A stretch of 64,000 bases of DNA from Clostridia bacterium. Its GTDB lineage: Bacteria > Bacillota > Clostridia > Lachnospirales > Lachnospiraceae. The DNA lies in contig CAJTHL010000013.1 in NCBI GenBank assembly GCA_910576205.1, positions 1 through 64,000 of the forward strand. Reading direction: 5' to 3'. Positions 24,666 through 33,428 of the stretch are shown here, one piece after another; positions within the stretch are counted from its first letter, which is position 1, and every line of letters starts with the position of its first letter. The notes under the pieces were generated by a model. It made no database searches. It saw only the letters and a program-made list of their open reading frames with translations, and was not told the DNA's origin. A program made the position numbers and the translations under genes.

Positions 24666-25694
24666 ATGAAACAGAAAAGAGTAACCTTTGCGGACATTGC
24701 CGCCTACACCAGTTTCTCCAAAACCACCATCTCCCGCTACTTTAACAATCCGGATTCCCTTACTCTGGAAAACCAGCAAAAGATCGCGGAAGCCCTGGAG
24801 GTTCTCAACTACAGGGAAAACAAGGTGGGCCGCATTCTGGCCAGCGGAAAAACAGAGTTTGTAGGCATCCTTGTCCCCAACCTCTACATGCACTACTATT
24901 CGGAGATGCTCAGCCAGATTCTGGCCACCTACGAGACCTACGGCTACAAGTTCCTGGTCTTTGCCGGAAATGAGCGAAAGGACGTTGAAACCCACTATAT
25001 CCAGGAGCTGCTGGCCTACAATATTGAAGGGCTTATTATGTTGAGCCCCACCATCCCCTCCCGGGATCTGGCGGACTATCACATTCCTGTTGTGGGCATC
25101 GAGCGGGAGCACGCTCACATCTGCAGCGTCTGCACCGACAACTATATGGGCGGCGTCCAGGCCACAAGCCTTCTGAAAAAATGCGCCTGCGACATCCTCA
25201 TCCATGTCAATTCCAGAATGACCGAAGACGCCCCGGCCTATGGCCGTATCCAGGGCTTTCTCGACACCTGCCGGGAGCATAGCCTGCCCCACGAGCTGAT
25301 TCTCACCGACCTTGGCAATACCTTTGAGGAAAACAGGCAGCGTCTCCTAACGCTTCTGGAACAGCTGGAGGACAGATATCCCCGCCAGAAGAAAGGGCTC
25401 TTCCTGTCAAACGACACCCATGCCAACGTGCTTCTGAACCTGCTGATCCGCAAATACGGGCAGCTTCCCCCCACATACCGGATCGTGGGTTTTGACAACT
25501 CCCCCATTTCCAGCGAAGCGGTCATTCCCACCAGTACCGTTGGCCAGCAGATTCCACGGATTGCCCAGGAAGCCATGGATCTTCTTTCAATGCAGATGAA
25601 CGAGCAGAAAAAGCGGCGGCCCACGCCCCTTACCAAGCCCATTCACCGGATTGTTACGCCGGTTCTCATTCCCCGGGAAACCACGCTTCCATGA
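24666..25694 (+). CDS. LacI-family sugar regulator
   Basis: 342 residues. The N-terminal LacI HTH (RVTFADIAAYTSFSKTTISR YFNNPDSLT) is followed by the hinge and a periplasmic-binding-protein-like effector domain (TEFVGILVPNLYMHYYSEML, LFLSNDTHANVLL, YRIVGFDNSP). The ribosome site GAGAGGGAG precedes ATG. Shared operator sequence makes it the likely repressor of the GH32/ABC operon 3 kb away on the opposite strand. The effector is probably the imported sugar or a phosphate of it. Confidence 0.93.
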   Translation: MKQKRVTFADIAAYTSFSKTTISRYFNNPDSLTLENQQKIAEALEVLNYRENKVGRILASGKTEFVGILVPNLYMHYYSEMLSQILATYETYGYKFLVFAGNERKDVETHYIQELLAYNIEGLIMLSPTIPSRDLADYHIPVVGIEREHAHICSVCTDNYMGGVQATSLLKKCACDILIHVNSRMTEDAPAYGRIQGFLDTCREHSLPHELILTDLGNTFEENRQRLLTLLEQLEDRYPRQKKGLFLSNDTHANVLLNLLIRKYGQLPPTYRIVGFDNSPISSEAVIPTSTVGQQIPRIAQEAMDLLSMQMNEQKKRRPTPLTKPIHRIVTPVLIPRETTLP

Positions 25695-25899
25695 CAGGAT
25701 AATCCCGCCGGACAGCTCCATTCCCGGGTGTAAAAAATTTCCTGCCATGACGCATTTAAAGCGCCTTAGACATTATGTTTTACAAGCACAGCTTTTGTCT
25801 GTATAAATAATTTACGGAATATCTGCAACCAGCCATACCCCCCATTCGTTCTATGGGTGTAGAGAGCACACCCTGGACAGAACGAAAGGAGAAAAAATT

Positions 25900-26025
25900 A
25901 TGCCGGATGATTTCATCAGGCACATGCTCCAGGCGGTCATCGAATCATTCCCCATAGATGAGATGAAAAAAGCGGACTTGCTGCAAAGCATCATGGGCCA
26001 GGAAGCGAAAGAGGAGGAAAAATAA
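25900..26025 (+). CDS. 41-residue protein preceding the zinc-ribbon ECF sigma factor
   Basis: ATG 25900 follows GAAAGGAG with seven bases of spacing. The frame reads MPDDFIRHMLQAVIESFPID..., ends GQEAKEEEK, and stops three bases before the sigma-factor start. It is acidic, helical and soluble. Tight coupling suggests a small partner or translational leader of the sigma factor. No known family. Confidence 0.6.
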   Translation: MPDDFIRHMLQAVIESFPIDEMKKADLLQSIMGQEAKEEEK

Positions 26026-26028
26026 ATC

Positions 26029-27699
26029 ATGTACTGCACTTCTTGTGGAAAACAAATCGACAACGACGCCGCATTTTGCCGGTACTGCGGAAAGCCTGCC
26101 TCCCAGAGCGGTGAGTTTGCCAAACTGGTGGAGGCGGCGCGCATGGGCAGTCAGGACGCCATCGGCGCCTTATATGAAAAGACTTACAGCAAGGTCTATT
26201 ACACTGTCAGGTCCATGATTAAGGATGAGGACGCAGCGCTTGACATTGTACAGGATACTTACCTAAAAGCATTCGCCCACCTGGATAGCTTTCAAGGCGA
26301 CGTGAAGTTTCAGCCCTGGGTACGACAGATTGCCGCCAACACAGCCCGGGACTGGCTGAAAAAAAAGCGTCCCATGCTGTTTACTGAGCTTGGCCCAGGC
26401 GACGGGCAGGATACTCCCGTGGAGGAGCTGTTTCCGGATGAGCGCAGCGGGAATCTTCCGGATCAGGTCATCGACCAGAAGGAGACAGCGCGCCTGCTTC
26501 GGGAGATCATCGACGAATTGCCGGAGGATCAGCGTGCCGCCATCGGTATGTTCTACTATGAGGAAATGTCCGTAAAAGAGATCGCCACCGCCATGAGCGC
26601 TTCTGAGAGCGCCGTCAAGAGCCGGCTGATGTACGGGCGCAGCAAAATCGAAAAGAAGGTCCGGGAACTGGAAAAACAGGGCACGAAGCTCTACAGCCTG
26701 TCTCCCATTCCGTTCCTGCTGCTGCTTTTCCGCAACCAGAAGGTATATGGAGCCGCGGTTCCGGACGGCCGGATCCTTCACACTATCCTTGCTTCACGGA
26801 CCATGGGGGCCGCCACAGCGGCCGCTGCGGCGAAGCAGGCCGGTATGGCAGAAGCGGCGTCGGCCCCCGGAACAGCTGGCGCCGCCGGAGCCGGCACGAC
26901 CGCTGCGGCTGGCAGCTTTGGTACACTGAAGATCGGTCTCATCGCTCTTGCCGCCGTGGCGGTTATCAGTCTTGGAGCTTTTGGGGCGACCCAGCTTGCC
27001 TCCCGTTTCTCTGAGCCTAAGGAGCCGGAGGCCGTGGAAAACGACATTGACCAGGAGGAGCCGGAAAAACCGGAAGCCAGGGAAAACAACACTGATCAAG
27101 AGGAGCCGGAAAAACCGGAAGCCAGGGAAAACGACACTGACCAGGAGAAGCCAGAGGAACCGGAAGAGACGGACCCCATCGGCGAGGCCCTGGAGCAGTA
27201 CCGTATCATCATCAGTCAGGCAGACACTTATGAATATGGAACAGCCATCCCCGATCTTGAGACGGTGGGCTACCGGTATGCGCTGGTGCAGATGCAGACC
27301 GACGACCCGGTTCCCACGCTTCTGCTGGAAAAGGAGGAGGAGGGCTGGACATTCGCGGTAAGTACCCGCGTTTTCCAGTATGACCCGGATACAAAAACCG
27401 TATGGCAGCCCGCCGAAGCGATTTCGAGCGGAATCCGCGGCGGCCTCTCCATGGCCGGAGACGGGGACGGTATGATGACCATGCAATGGTCCGGAGGAAC
27501 CGGGCAGGGCTCTGTTACACGGATTACTCTGGACGGGGATTCCCTTAACCAGGACACTTGCTGGACGGGGCGGATCGACCAGCTGCCCGACTCTATGACC
27601 TTTATTGAGATCGAGTGGCACGAGGTCGGAGATCCTTCCCTGCTGGAGGGCTTTACTGCCCCCGGGCCGGGCGGGACATCGCCGTCGGGGGAAGGCTGA
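26029..27699 (+). CDS. Zinc-ribbon / ECF sigma factor / transmembrane fusion, C-terminus truncated
   Basis: 556 residues. Order: zinc ribbon (residues 1-25, CTSC... CRYC), ECF sigma region 2 (about 30-110, DIVQDTYLKAFAHLDSFQGD), sigma region 4 (about 160-215, LPEDQRAAIGMFYYEEMSVK), an Ala-rich linker, one transmembrane span (about 300-322, GLIALAAVAVISLGAFGA), a Glu/Pro-rich stalk with 15-residue repeats, then an extracytoplasmic domain. The sigma factor would thus be tethered to the membrane and carry its own sensor, rather than using a separate anti-sigma factor. Sequence downstream of the stop continues the same domain in other frames, so the sensor end is broken. Confidence 0.85.
   Translation: MYCTSCGKQIDNDAAFCRYCGKPASQSGEFAKLVEAARMGSQDAIGALYEKTYSKVYYTVRSMIKDEDAALDIVQDTYLKAFAHLDSFQGDVKFQPWVRQIAANTARDWLKKKRPMLFTELGPGDGQDTPVEELFPDERSGNLPDQVIDQKETARLLREIIDELPEDQRAAIGMFYYEEMSVKEIATAMSASESAVKSRLMYGRSKIEKKVRELEKQGTKLYSLSPIPFLLLLFRNQKVYGAAVPDGRILHTILASRTMGAATAAAAAKQAGMAEAASAPGTAGAAGAGTTAAAGSFGTLKIGLIALAAVAVISLGAFGATQLASRFSEPKEPEAVENDIDQEEPEKPEARENNTDQEEPEKPEARENDTDQEKPEEPEETDPIGEALEQYRIIISQADTYEYGTAIPDLETVGYRYALVQMQTDDPVPTLLLEKEEEGWTFAVSTRVFQYDPDTKTVWQPAEAISSGIRGGLSMAGDGDGMMTMQWSGGTGQGSVTRITLDGDSLNQDTCWTGRIDQLPDSMTFIEIEWHEVGDPSLLEGFTAPGPGGTSPSGEG
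27010..27170 (+). repeat. 45-bp tandem repeats encoding the acidic stalk
   Basis: Units starting at 27055 and 27100 are nearly identical over 45 bp (EEPEKPEAREN-D/N-TDQ), with a degenerate unit on either side. In-frame, so unit number can change without shifting frame. Confidence 0.8.
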
Positions 27700-28115
27700 C
27701 AGTGGTGCGCTTCCTGTGGATGGGGATCGCATCGTGCCCACCGGCACTGTCGGCATATACGATTATGACGGGATCATCGCATTGCAGGGGCAGCCTGACC
27801 CAAACGGCGGGGATGCGCATTCCGGGTACCAGACCATGACCTATCCCGTAATCGTGCCGGATACGCCCCAGACCTTGCGCATAAGGCCCGGCGGCTGGAG
27901 CGGCGAAGAGGATGATTACTCCATCCATGAGGCCTTGATGATCGACTGCGCTACGCTGACGGCATGAAGCAGTATGCGGGCCGGCATATCACGTTCAGCA
28001 TTGACGCGGCCGCTACTTTCTGATCCAGCGATGCGGGGCTTCCCCTGGGACAGCCCTATACCGGCGATATCCATATCCTTGACCAAAAAATACCCGCAAC
28101 CATCTTTCGGCCTTA
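27650..28115 (+). pseudogene. Frameshifted tail of the ECF-fusion sensor domain
   Basis: After GFTA the expected sequence moves from frame 1 to frame 3 (RAGRDIAVGGRLTV), then to frame 2 (DGDRIVPTGTVGIYDYDG through YSIHEALMIDCATLT, stop 27965-27967), then to another frame (MKQYAGRHITFSIDAAATF), which has a TGA at about 28019 before LPLGQPYTGDIHILDQ. Three frame changes and one nonsense codon mean genuine decay or clustered sequencing errors. Confidence 0.75.
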
Positions 28116-28151
28116 GTCGTTTCATAGGTGTAACCATTCAAAGCCACTTTT

Positions 28152-28194
28152 AAAAGGGCAGCCAGGGGGATGCGTTTCCCCTGGCTGCCCTTTT
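28152..28194. terminator. Strong bidirectional terminator before ilvE
   Basis: A 17-bp perfect stem, AAAAGGGCAGCCAGGGG paired with CCCCTGGCTGCCCTTTT, with a nine-base loop and T runs on both strands. It serves the sigma-factor locus and the convergent ilvE. Confidence 0.85.
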
Positions 28195-28269
28195 CCATAT
28201 AATCAGGCAAGTGGCTTGTTTTCTGTATGGATTATCCGGGAAATAATTCCCTGCTGCTCTTCCCTGGCC

Positions 28270-29295
28270 TTACTCTACCACATAGATCCAGCCCTTTGGC
28301 GCTTCCAGACGTCCCATCTGGATTCCGGTTAGGGTATCGTAAAGCTTCTGGGTGATGGGGCCCATCTTCTCCATGCCGCCTGGCAGGCAGATCTCTTTTC
28401 CGTGGTCCACGATCTTTCCTACCGGAGAAATCACAGCCGCCGTACCGCACAGGCCACACTCCGCAAAATCCTTTACCTCTTCCAGAGCGATCTCCCGCTC
28501 CTCCACCTCAAGGCCCAGATACTCCTTAGCCACATACACCAGGGAACGGCGGGTAATGGAGGGCAGAATGCTGGAGGATTTCGGCGTTACCACCTTATTG
28601 TCCTTCGTCACAAACAGGAAGTTTGCTCCCCCCGTCTCCTCCACATAGGTTCTGGTGGCCGCATCCAGGTACATATTCTCGTCAAATCCCTGCTGATGGG
28701 CGTCCACAATGGCGTGAAGGCTCATGGCATAGTTGAGCCCGGCCTTGATATGCCCGGTTCCGTGGGGCGCAGCCCGGTCAAAATCGCTGACGCGGATGGT
28801 TAAGGGCTTTACGCCTCCTTTAAAGTAAGGGCCCACAGGCGTGGTAAAAATGCGGAACTGATACTCATCCGCAGGTTTCACCCCGATCACCGGATTGCTT
28901 CCAAACATATAGGGGCGGATATAGAGGGTTGCGCCTGTTCCATAGGGGGGGACATAGGCGGCATTTGCCTTTACCACCTGAAGAACCGCCTCCACAAAAC
29001 GCTCCCTGGGAAAAACCGGCATCTCCAGCCTCTTTGCGGACTGCTCCATCCGCTCTCCATTGAGATCCGGACGGAAGGTCACGATATGTCCGTCCTCTGT
29101 AGTGTAGGCCTTAAGACCCTCAAAAACCGTCTGGGCATACTGCAGCACGCCTGCGCATTCGTTGATGGTCACATTGCTGTCCTCAGTCAGCACGCCCTCG
29201 TCCCAGGCCCCGTCCTTAAAATTGGACACAAATCTCTTGTCCGTGGCAATATAGCCAAACCCCAGATTTGTCCAGTCAATGTTTTTCTTTTCCAT
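28270..29295 (-). CDS. ilvE: Branched-chain amino acid aminotransferase
   Basis: 341 residues from ATG 29295, preceded by GGAGGAGACT. A frame start at 29361 lies in the promoter region and is rejected. PLP fold type IV enzyme that interconverts branched-chain 2-oxo acids and amino acids with glutamate. Shows QTVFEGLKAYTTEDGHIVTF, YIRPYMFGSNPVIGV, and HIKAGLNYAMSLHAI with the PLP lysine, then ATRTYVEETGGANFLFV. Single-gene unit with its own promoter and terminator. Confidence 0.95.
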   Translation of the reverse strand: MEKKNIDWTNLGFGYIATDKRFVSNFKDGAWDEGVLTEDSNVTINECAGVLQYAQTVFEGLKAYTTEDGHIVTFRPDLNGERMEQSAKRLEMPVFPRERFVEAVLQVVKANAAYVPPYGTGATLYIRPYMFGSNPVIGVKPADEYQFRIFTTPVGPYFKGGVKPLTIRVSDFDRAAPHGTGHIKAGLNYAMSLHAIVDAHQQGFDENMYLDAATRTYVEETGGANFLFVTKDNKVVTPKSSSILPSITRRSLVYVAKEYLGLEVEEREIALEEVKDFAECGLCGTAAVISPVGKIVDHGKEICLPGGMEKMGPITQKLYDTLTGIQMGRLEAPKGWIYVVE

Positions 29296-29349
29296 AGTCT
29301 CCTCCAATCCGCCGCCTGGCAGGCAATGCGGCTCCTTTAATTTTTCCCA

Positions 29350-29378
29350 ATTATACCGCAAAATTTTCCATTATGCAA
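29350..29378 (-). promoter_or_regulatory. ilvE promoter
   Basis: TTGCAT (29373-29378) and TATAAT (29350-29355) on the minus strand, 17-base spacer. The leader has a GCCGC/GGCGGC hairpin just before the ribosome site, too weak to call a riboswitch. Confidence 0.7.
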
Positions 29379-29526
29379 GGCATTGATTATGCAGGTATTT
29401 CATTGCCGCCACGGGGCCTTTATTCTTGCCATTTTATAGCTCCTGTTACAAAAAATGTAATTCCCTTTCTATGTTAATTATGGTATACTAACCACGTATC
29501 AATTTTTATCAGCGAGGAGCAACATA

Positions 29527-30813
29527 ATGAAAACCAGTCTTATGAAAAAAACAGTCCTGTCCATCTCCCTTTTTCTGATGGCCGGGCTTACCGGGTGTAA
29601 CGGCTCCCTTCCGGCCTCCGCTCCGGAACAGGCCCAGGAGGAGACGCCCCAGCCTACAGAGGAGGAGCTGGCTGCCATGCGCAGGGTGGAAACCCTGGAA
29701 CCTCTTCTTGAGGAGGCGGAAAACCTGGCGCAAAGCTATCGCTATGAGGAGGCAGCCGCCGTTTTAGCAAAAGCGCCGGAAGAATTTGCCCAGGATGAGG
29801 AGGTCACGGCCGCCCTAACCCGCTATAAAGAAGCGGAAAGCGCCTTCGTCCCCTATGACCAGCCTGTGCGCCATATTTTCTTCCACAGCCTGATTGTGGA
29901 CACCTCCCTTGCCTTTGACGGCGACTACATGGAAAACGGCTACAATTACTGGATGACCACAGTAGACGAATTCAAGGCCATGCTGGAGCAGCTCTACGCC
30001 AACCAGTACATACTTATTGATATTCATGAGCTGTGTGAGGAGGTAACAGATGCGGAGGGGAATGTCACGCTGGAGGCAAAGCAGCCCCTGGTGCCGGAGG
30101 GAAAAATCCCCCTGGTATTATCCGTGGACGACTTAAGCTACTATGAATATATGAAAGAGGACGGGTTTCCGAGAAAGCTCCTTCTGGATGAAAACGGAGA
30201 GGTAAAGAACCTCTATATTGACAAGGATGGCAGGGAAAACATCGGCGACTATGATGTGGTCCCTATCCTGGACACCTTTGTGAAGGAACACCCGGATTTC
30301 TCCCTCAGAGGGGCCAGGGGCATTATCGCCGCCACCGGCTATGAGGGAACTCTGGGCTATCGCATCAACGATCTGGAAAGCCCCACCCTTAAGGAGGACC
30401 GGGAAACCGTCCGGGCTCTTGCGGACCGCCTGAAGGAAACCGGCTGGCTTTTCGCCTCCCACGGCTACGGCCACAGGCATACGGCAGACATCTCCATGGA
30501 CACCCTGGTGGAGGATACCAACAGCTGGAGGGAGGAGATCGCCGCCTATGTGGGGGACACCGATATCTACATCTATCCCTACGGGGAAGAGATCGATTAT
30601 CCCAGCGACAAGCTTACCTACCTGCAGTCCGAGGGCTTCCGCTTTTTCTGCGGCGTATGGGCCGCCAAGCCCTTTGTCTCCGTAAAGGACACCTATGTCC
30701 GCCAGACCCGCTGCAACCTGGACGGATTTACCATGATTACCAGGCCGGATTCCGTCTCCGATCTCATCGACGCGTCCAAGGTGCTGGATACCAGCCGCCC
30801 GGAATTAAAATAA
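29527..30813 (+). CDS. Polysaccharide deacetylase-family lipoprotein
   Basis: 428 residues. Lipobox LMAGLTGC at residues 17-24, then a Glu-rich helical spacer (about 30-95). The NodB-like deacetylase domain follows, with LVLSVDDLSYY (catalytic Asp and metal Asp) and FASHGYGHRHT (metal His pair). Attached to the outer membrane face, probably acting on peptidoglycan or an extracellular N-acetylated polysaccharide. GAGGAGC ribosome site. Monocistronic, with a bidirectional terminator after it. Confidence 0.85.
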   Translation: MKTSLMKKTVLSISLFLMAGLTGCNGSLPASAPEQAQEETPQPTEEELAAMRRVETLEPLLEEAENLAQSYRYEEAAAVLAKAPEEFAQDEEVTAALTRYKEAESAFVPYDQPVRHIFFHSLIVDTSLAFDGDYMENGYNYWMTTVDEFKAMLEQLYANQYILIDIHELCEEVTDAEGNVTLEAKQPLVPEGKIPLVLSVDDLSYYEYMKEDGFPRKLLLDENGEVKNLYIDKDGRENIGDYDVVPILDTFVKEHPDFSLRGARGIIAATGYEGTLGYRINDLESPTLKEDRETVRALADRLKETGWLFASHGYGHRHTADISMDTLVEDTNSWREEIAAYVGDTDIYIYPYGEEIDYPSDKLTYLQSEGFRFFCGVWAAKPFVSVKDTYVRQTRCNLDGFTMITRPDSVSDLIDASKVLDTSRPELK

Positions 30814-30821
30814 CCTTGTAA

Positions 30822-30866
30822 AAGAGGAGGAAAGCCAGACCAGAGCGCTTCTGCTTCCCTCCTCTT
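30822..30866. terminator. Bidirectional terminator between deacetylase and URO-D-like genes
   Basis: AAGAGGAGG (30822-30830) pairs with CCTCCTCTT (30858-30866), followed by AATTTTA on the plus strand and by TTTTACA on the minus strand. Confidence 0.75.
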
Positions 30867-30886
30867 AATTTTATCCGGAGCAGTGT

Positions 30887-32206
30887 TTATCCATATACCC
30901 GCGCGATCTCCTCCCGCATGATTTCCACCCAGCGGATTGCGTTGTACGGATTCTTTCCCAGGGTATTGTTGTCCTTCATAATAAATTCGCAGATTCCGCC
31001 CTTTGTCTGTTCCACCGCTTTGCGGCAGTCGCTTCTCACCACATCTTCATTCATATGACAGGAAGCCAGAGGCGTAGGCATGGGCTTTACGGAAGCAATA
31101 TAGTCTTTTCCCAGAAGCTCCGGTACAGTGGCCCAGTCCGCCCAGGGGGACACGGATACACGTCTCAGATTTGGAAGCTGCTTCACATATTTCCAGCGGG
31201 GATTATAGGGCTCACAGCACCCGTAACAATTTAACGCGAATCTCTCCAGAATCTTTTTGTGCCTGGGAAGAATAAATTCCCCGTACCATTCGGGATTTAT
31301 GGAGACCGTTTCCTGGCTGTCACAAAATCCCCACATATCCCTTGTAGTTACCGGAGCGTCCTCTGTAAGAACCGGAATCTCACCGGTAAATCCAAAACCG
31401 CCGCTTCCCACATAAGTCCCTTCCGTATTTTGCGCCAGCAACCGGTTCTCTTCCAGATAATCCAGCATCCTAAGCTTCCCCTCGCACAGCAGATCCAGCA
31501 TCCGCTCCACCCACTGAGGCTCCGTCACAAAGTCGCACATAAAATCTTCCATCCCCCGGATATTTACAAAATCCCAGCATAATCCCAGGGTCCACCACCA
31601 GGTATTCTTTCTTCTCACATGAAGAATTCCGTCAAAGACTTCATGGGCCAGCTCCATCAAACGGTTGGATTCCTCCCAGTCGATGTTGTATCTGGGGTGA
31701 TGGATTTTGGGAAAATCCCTTTCATAGTCCTCAATGGCCTGTTTTACCACATAGCTTCCCCCGTTTTCCCCGCCGATTTTCTCCAGCTTCACGCCCCATC
31801 CCGTGTCCCAGTAGCTGTAGGGCACATCCAGGTAAGGCTCTATGACCTTGTCGTCTCTCATTTTGTCCGCCCAGAAAATCTGTTTTTGCAGGCTCATTTC
31901 CCAAACCCGGGCCAGAGGATCATGACATTCCAGCGTGTGGGCGGGAATGCATTCATTCCAGCCGTTTTCGGGGTCAATAAAGACCACCAGTTCCTCAGTC
32001 TTTAAGTCGTTGTGGGCTGTCCACAGAAGCTTTTTCTGCTTCATCACCGGACGCTCTGCGATCTCAGCCACCTGTGCAGCCAGCCTGCGTAATACCTCCT
32101 TCTCCTTATTATCAAAAGCCATGCTTGTCCCCATAGCCTTTACTTCCGGGTAACCCGCCGCTGTCTGTTCTGTTGCCGGATCCTTTTTATGTTCTAACAA
32201 TGCCAT
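30887..32206 (-). CDS. Uroporphyrinogen decarboxylase-like (methyltransferase-type) protein
   Basis: 439 residues of the URO-D superfamily. In anaerobes most such proteins are corrinoid-dependent methyltransferases (MtaA/CmuA-like) or remain unassigned, not true haem enzymes. Features are WWWTLGLCWDFVNIRG, GGFGFTGEIPV, and Cys/His-rich segments NCYGCCEPYNP and SCHMNEDVVRSDC that could bind zinc. It is the last gene of a sugar-ABC/YesMN operon, starting 7 bases after the response regulator. No corrinoid gene is in the operon, but one lies at 39414. Function is uncertain. Confidence 0.75.
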   Translation of the reverse strand: MALLEHKKDPATEQTAAGYPEVKAMGTSMAFDNKEKEVLRRLAAQVAEIAERPVMKQKKLLWTAHNDLKTEELVVFIDPENGWNECIPAHTLECHDPLARVWEMSLQKQIFWADKMRDDKVIEPYLDVPYSYWDTGWGVKLEKIGGENGGSYVVKQAIEDYERDFPKIHHPRYNIDWEESNRLMELAHEVFDGILHVRRKNTWWWTLGLCWDFVNIRGMEDFMCDFVTEPQWVERMLDLLCEGKLRMLDYLEENRLLAQNTEGTYVGSGGFGFTGEIPVLTEDAPVTTRDMWGFCDSQETVSINPEWYGEFILPRHKKILERFALNCYGCCEPYNPRWKYVKQLPNLRRVSVSPWADWATVPELLGKDYIASVKPMPTPLASCHMNEDVVRSDCRKAVEQTKGGICEFIMKDNNTLGKNPYNAIRWVEIMREEIARVYG

Positions 32207-32213
32207 TTCCTGC

Positions 32214-33419
32214 TCATCCTTTCTGTTTCACGTTCTGCCTGTATTCCTTTGGGGAAACCCCCAGCATCTTTTTAAAGGCCACGCAAAAATAATGCTGGGA
32301 GCTGTAGCCCACCTGGTCGGCAATCTCATAAATATGCAAATCTGTATTTAGGAGGAGATCTATGGACTTTAAAATGCGGACCTTGGTAAGATATTTCACC
32401 ACGCTGCTCCCCATTTCCATGTGAAACAGGCGGGTCAGGTAACTGCTGTTAATCCCGCATGCATACGCGATTTCCTGTACCGACACGTTCATATCCGCGT
32501 AATTCCTGTCTATATACTCCTTTGCAGACAATACTGCCTCTGATAAATGGCCGCATGTCTCCTCCTCCCATTTCTGGTACACCTCCCCCAGCTCTTCCAG
32601 AGACGCGATAAAGGCGGTTTTTATGCTTACCTCACATTTCAGCAGGGAGAAGGTTACCGCCCCGATCTCTTCCTGTGCCTTTTGCAGATTTTCCTCTTTT
32701 CCAATCTCTGCCAGGGCAAGGAGGCACCCGTTGGGGTCTACCATGGAACAGGCACATCCGTAATTATTTAAAATTTCTTCCATCACATTGCGCATTACAA
32801 ACTCAAACAGCTTATTGTCATAGATTCCGGAGCTTCCGGCTCCCAGCTCCTTTGAGTAAAAAAGCTGCATAACGGCTATCCTGGTCTTGAAATCCAGCTG
32901 GTAAATCCCTGCCATCTCCTGTATTTCTTCCCTGGAAATGTTGTTCTGGATAATGTCATTTATAAACCGTTCCCGGATGTAAGCCATATTCTTTTTGAGG
33001 GCGGTCTTTGCGCCCTCCAGCTGTGCGTCCAGAAAGGCGTTTTTTTCCAGCCTGTCCTTTGCGCGCCGCAGGGTTTCGAAAAGCTCCTTTTCATTTACAG
33101 GTTTCAGAATATACGCAAAGACCCCGGAGCCAATGGCTTTTCTGGCATACTGGAAATCGTCGTATCCTGTTATGATTATACATATGATATTTTCATCAAC
33201 TTCCCGTACCTTGTCAGCCAGGTTCAGACCGTCCATCAGCGGCATGCAGATATCCAGAAGACAGATATCCGGCTTCTTTTCCTCCACAAGCCTAAGAGCC
33301 TCCTCTCCGTTTCCCGCTGCGCCGCAGACATTCATATCCAGATCTTCCCATTGGATTGTCTTTATGATTCCCCTTCGGATCTTTGCCTCGTCATCCGCCA
33401 CCAATACCTTCCACATCAC
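32214..33419 (-). CDS. YesN-type response regulator with AraC DNA-binding domain
   Basis: 401 residues. The receiver domain begins VLVADDEAKIRRGI, with phospho-acceptor Asp in PDICLLDICMPLMDG and the conserved Lys in FAYILKPVNEKEL. A middle helical region and a C-terminal AraC/XylS double HTH (about 300-395, VQEIAYACGINSSYLTRLFH and EIADQVGYSSQHYFCVAFKK) follow. Partner of the histidine kinase encoded 9 bases upstream. Presumably activates this operon in response to a sugar. Confidence 0.93.
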   Translation of the reverse strand: MMWKVLVADDEAKIRRGIIKTIQWEDLDMNVCGAAGNGEEALRLVEEKKPDICLLDICMPLMDGLNLADKVREVDENIICIIITGYDDFQYARKAIGSGVFAYILKPVNEKELFETLRRAKDRLEKNAFLDAQLEGAKTALKKNMAYIRERFINDIIQNNISREEIQEMAGIYQLDFKTRIAVMQLFYSKELGAGSSGIYDNKLFEFVMRNVMEEILNNYGCACSMVDPNGCLLALAEIGKEENLQKAQEEIGAVTFSLLKCEVSIKTAFIASLEELGEVYQKWEEETCGHLSEAVLSAKEYIDRNYADMNVSVQEIAYACGINSSYLTRLFHMEMGSSVVKYLTKVRILKSIDLLLNTDLHIYEIADQVGYSSQHYFCVAFKKMLGVSPKEYRQNVKQKG

Positions 33420-33428
33420 ATTTTCCTC

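Noticed and set aside
30887..32206. URO-D-like protein as the haem enzyme HemE
   Set aside because: Longer than HemE, with extra Cys/His segments and no haem genes nearby. Context fits the anaerobic methyltransferase-type branch.
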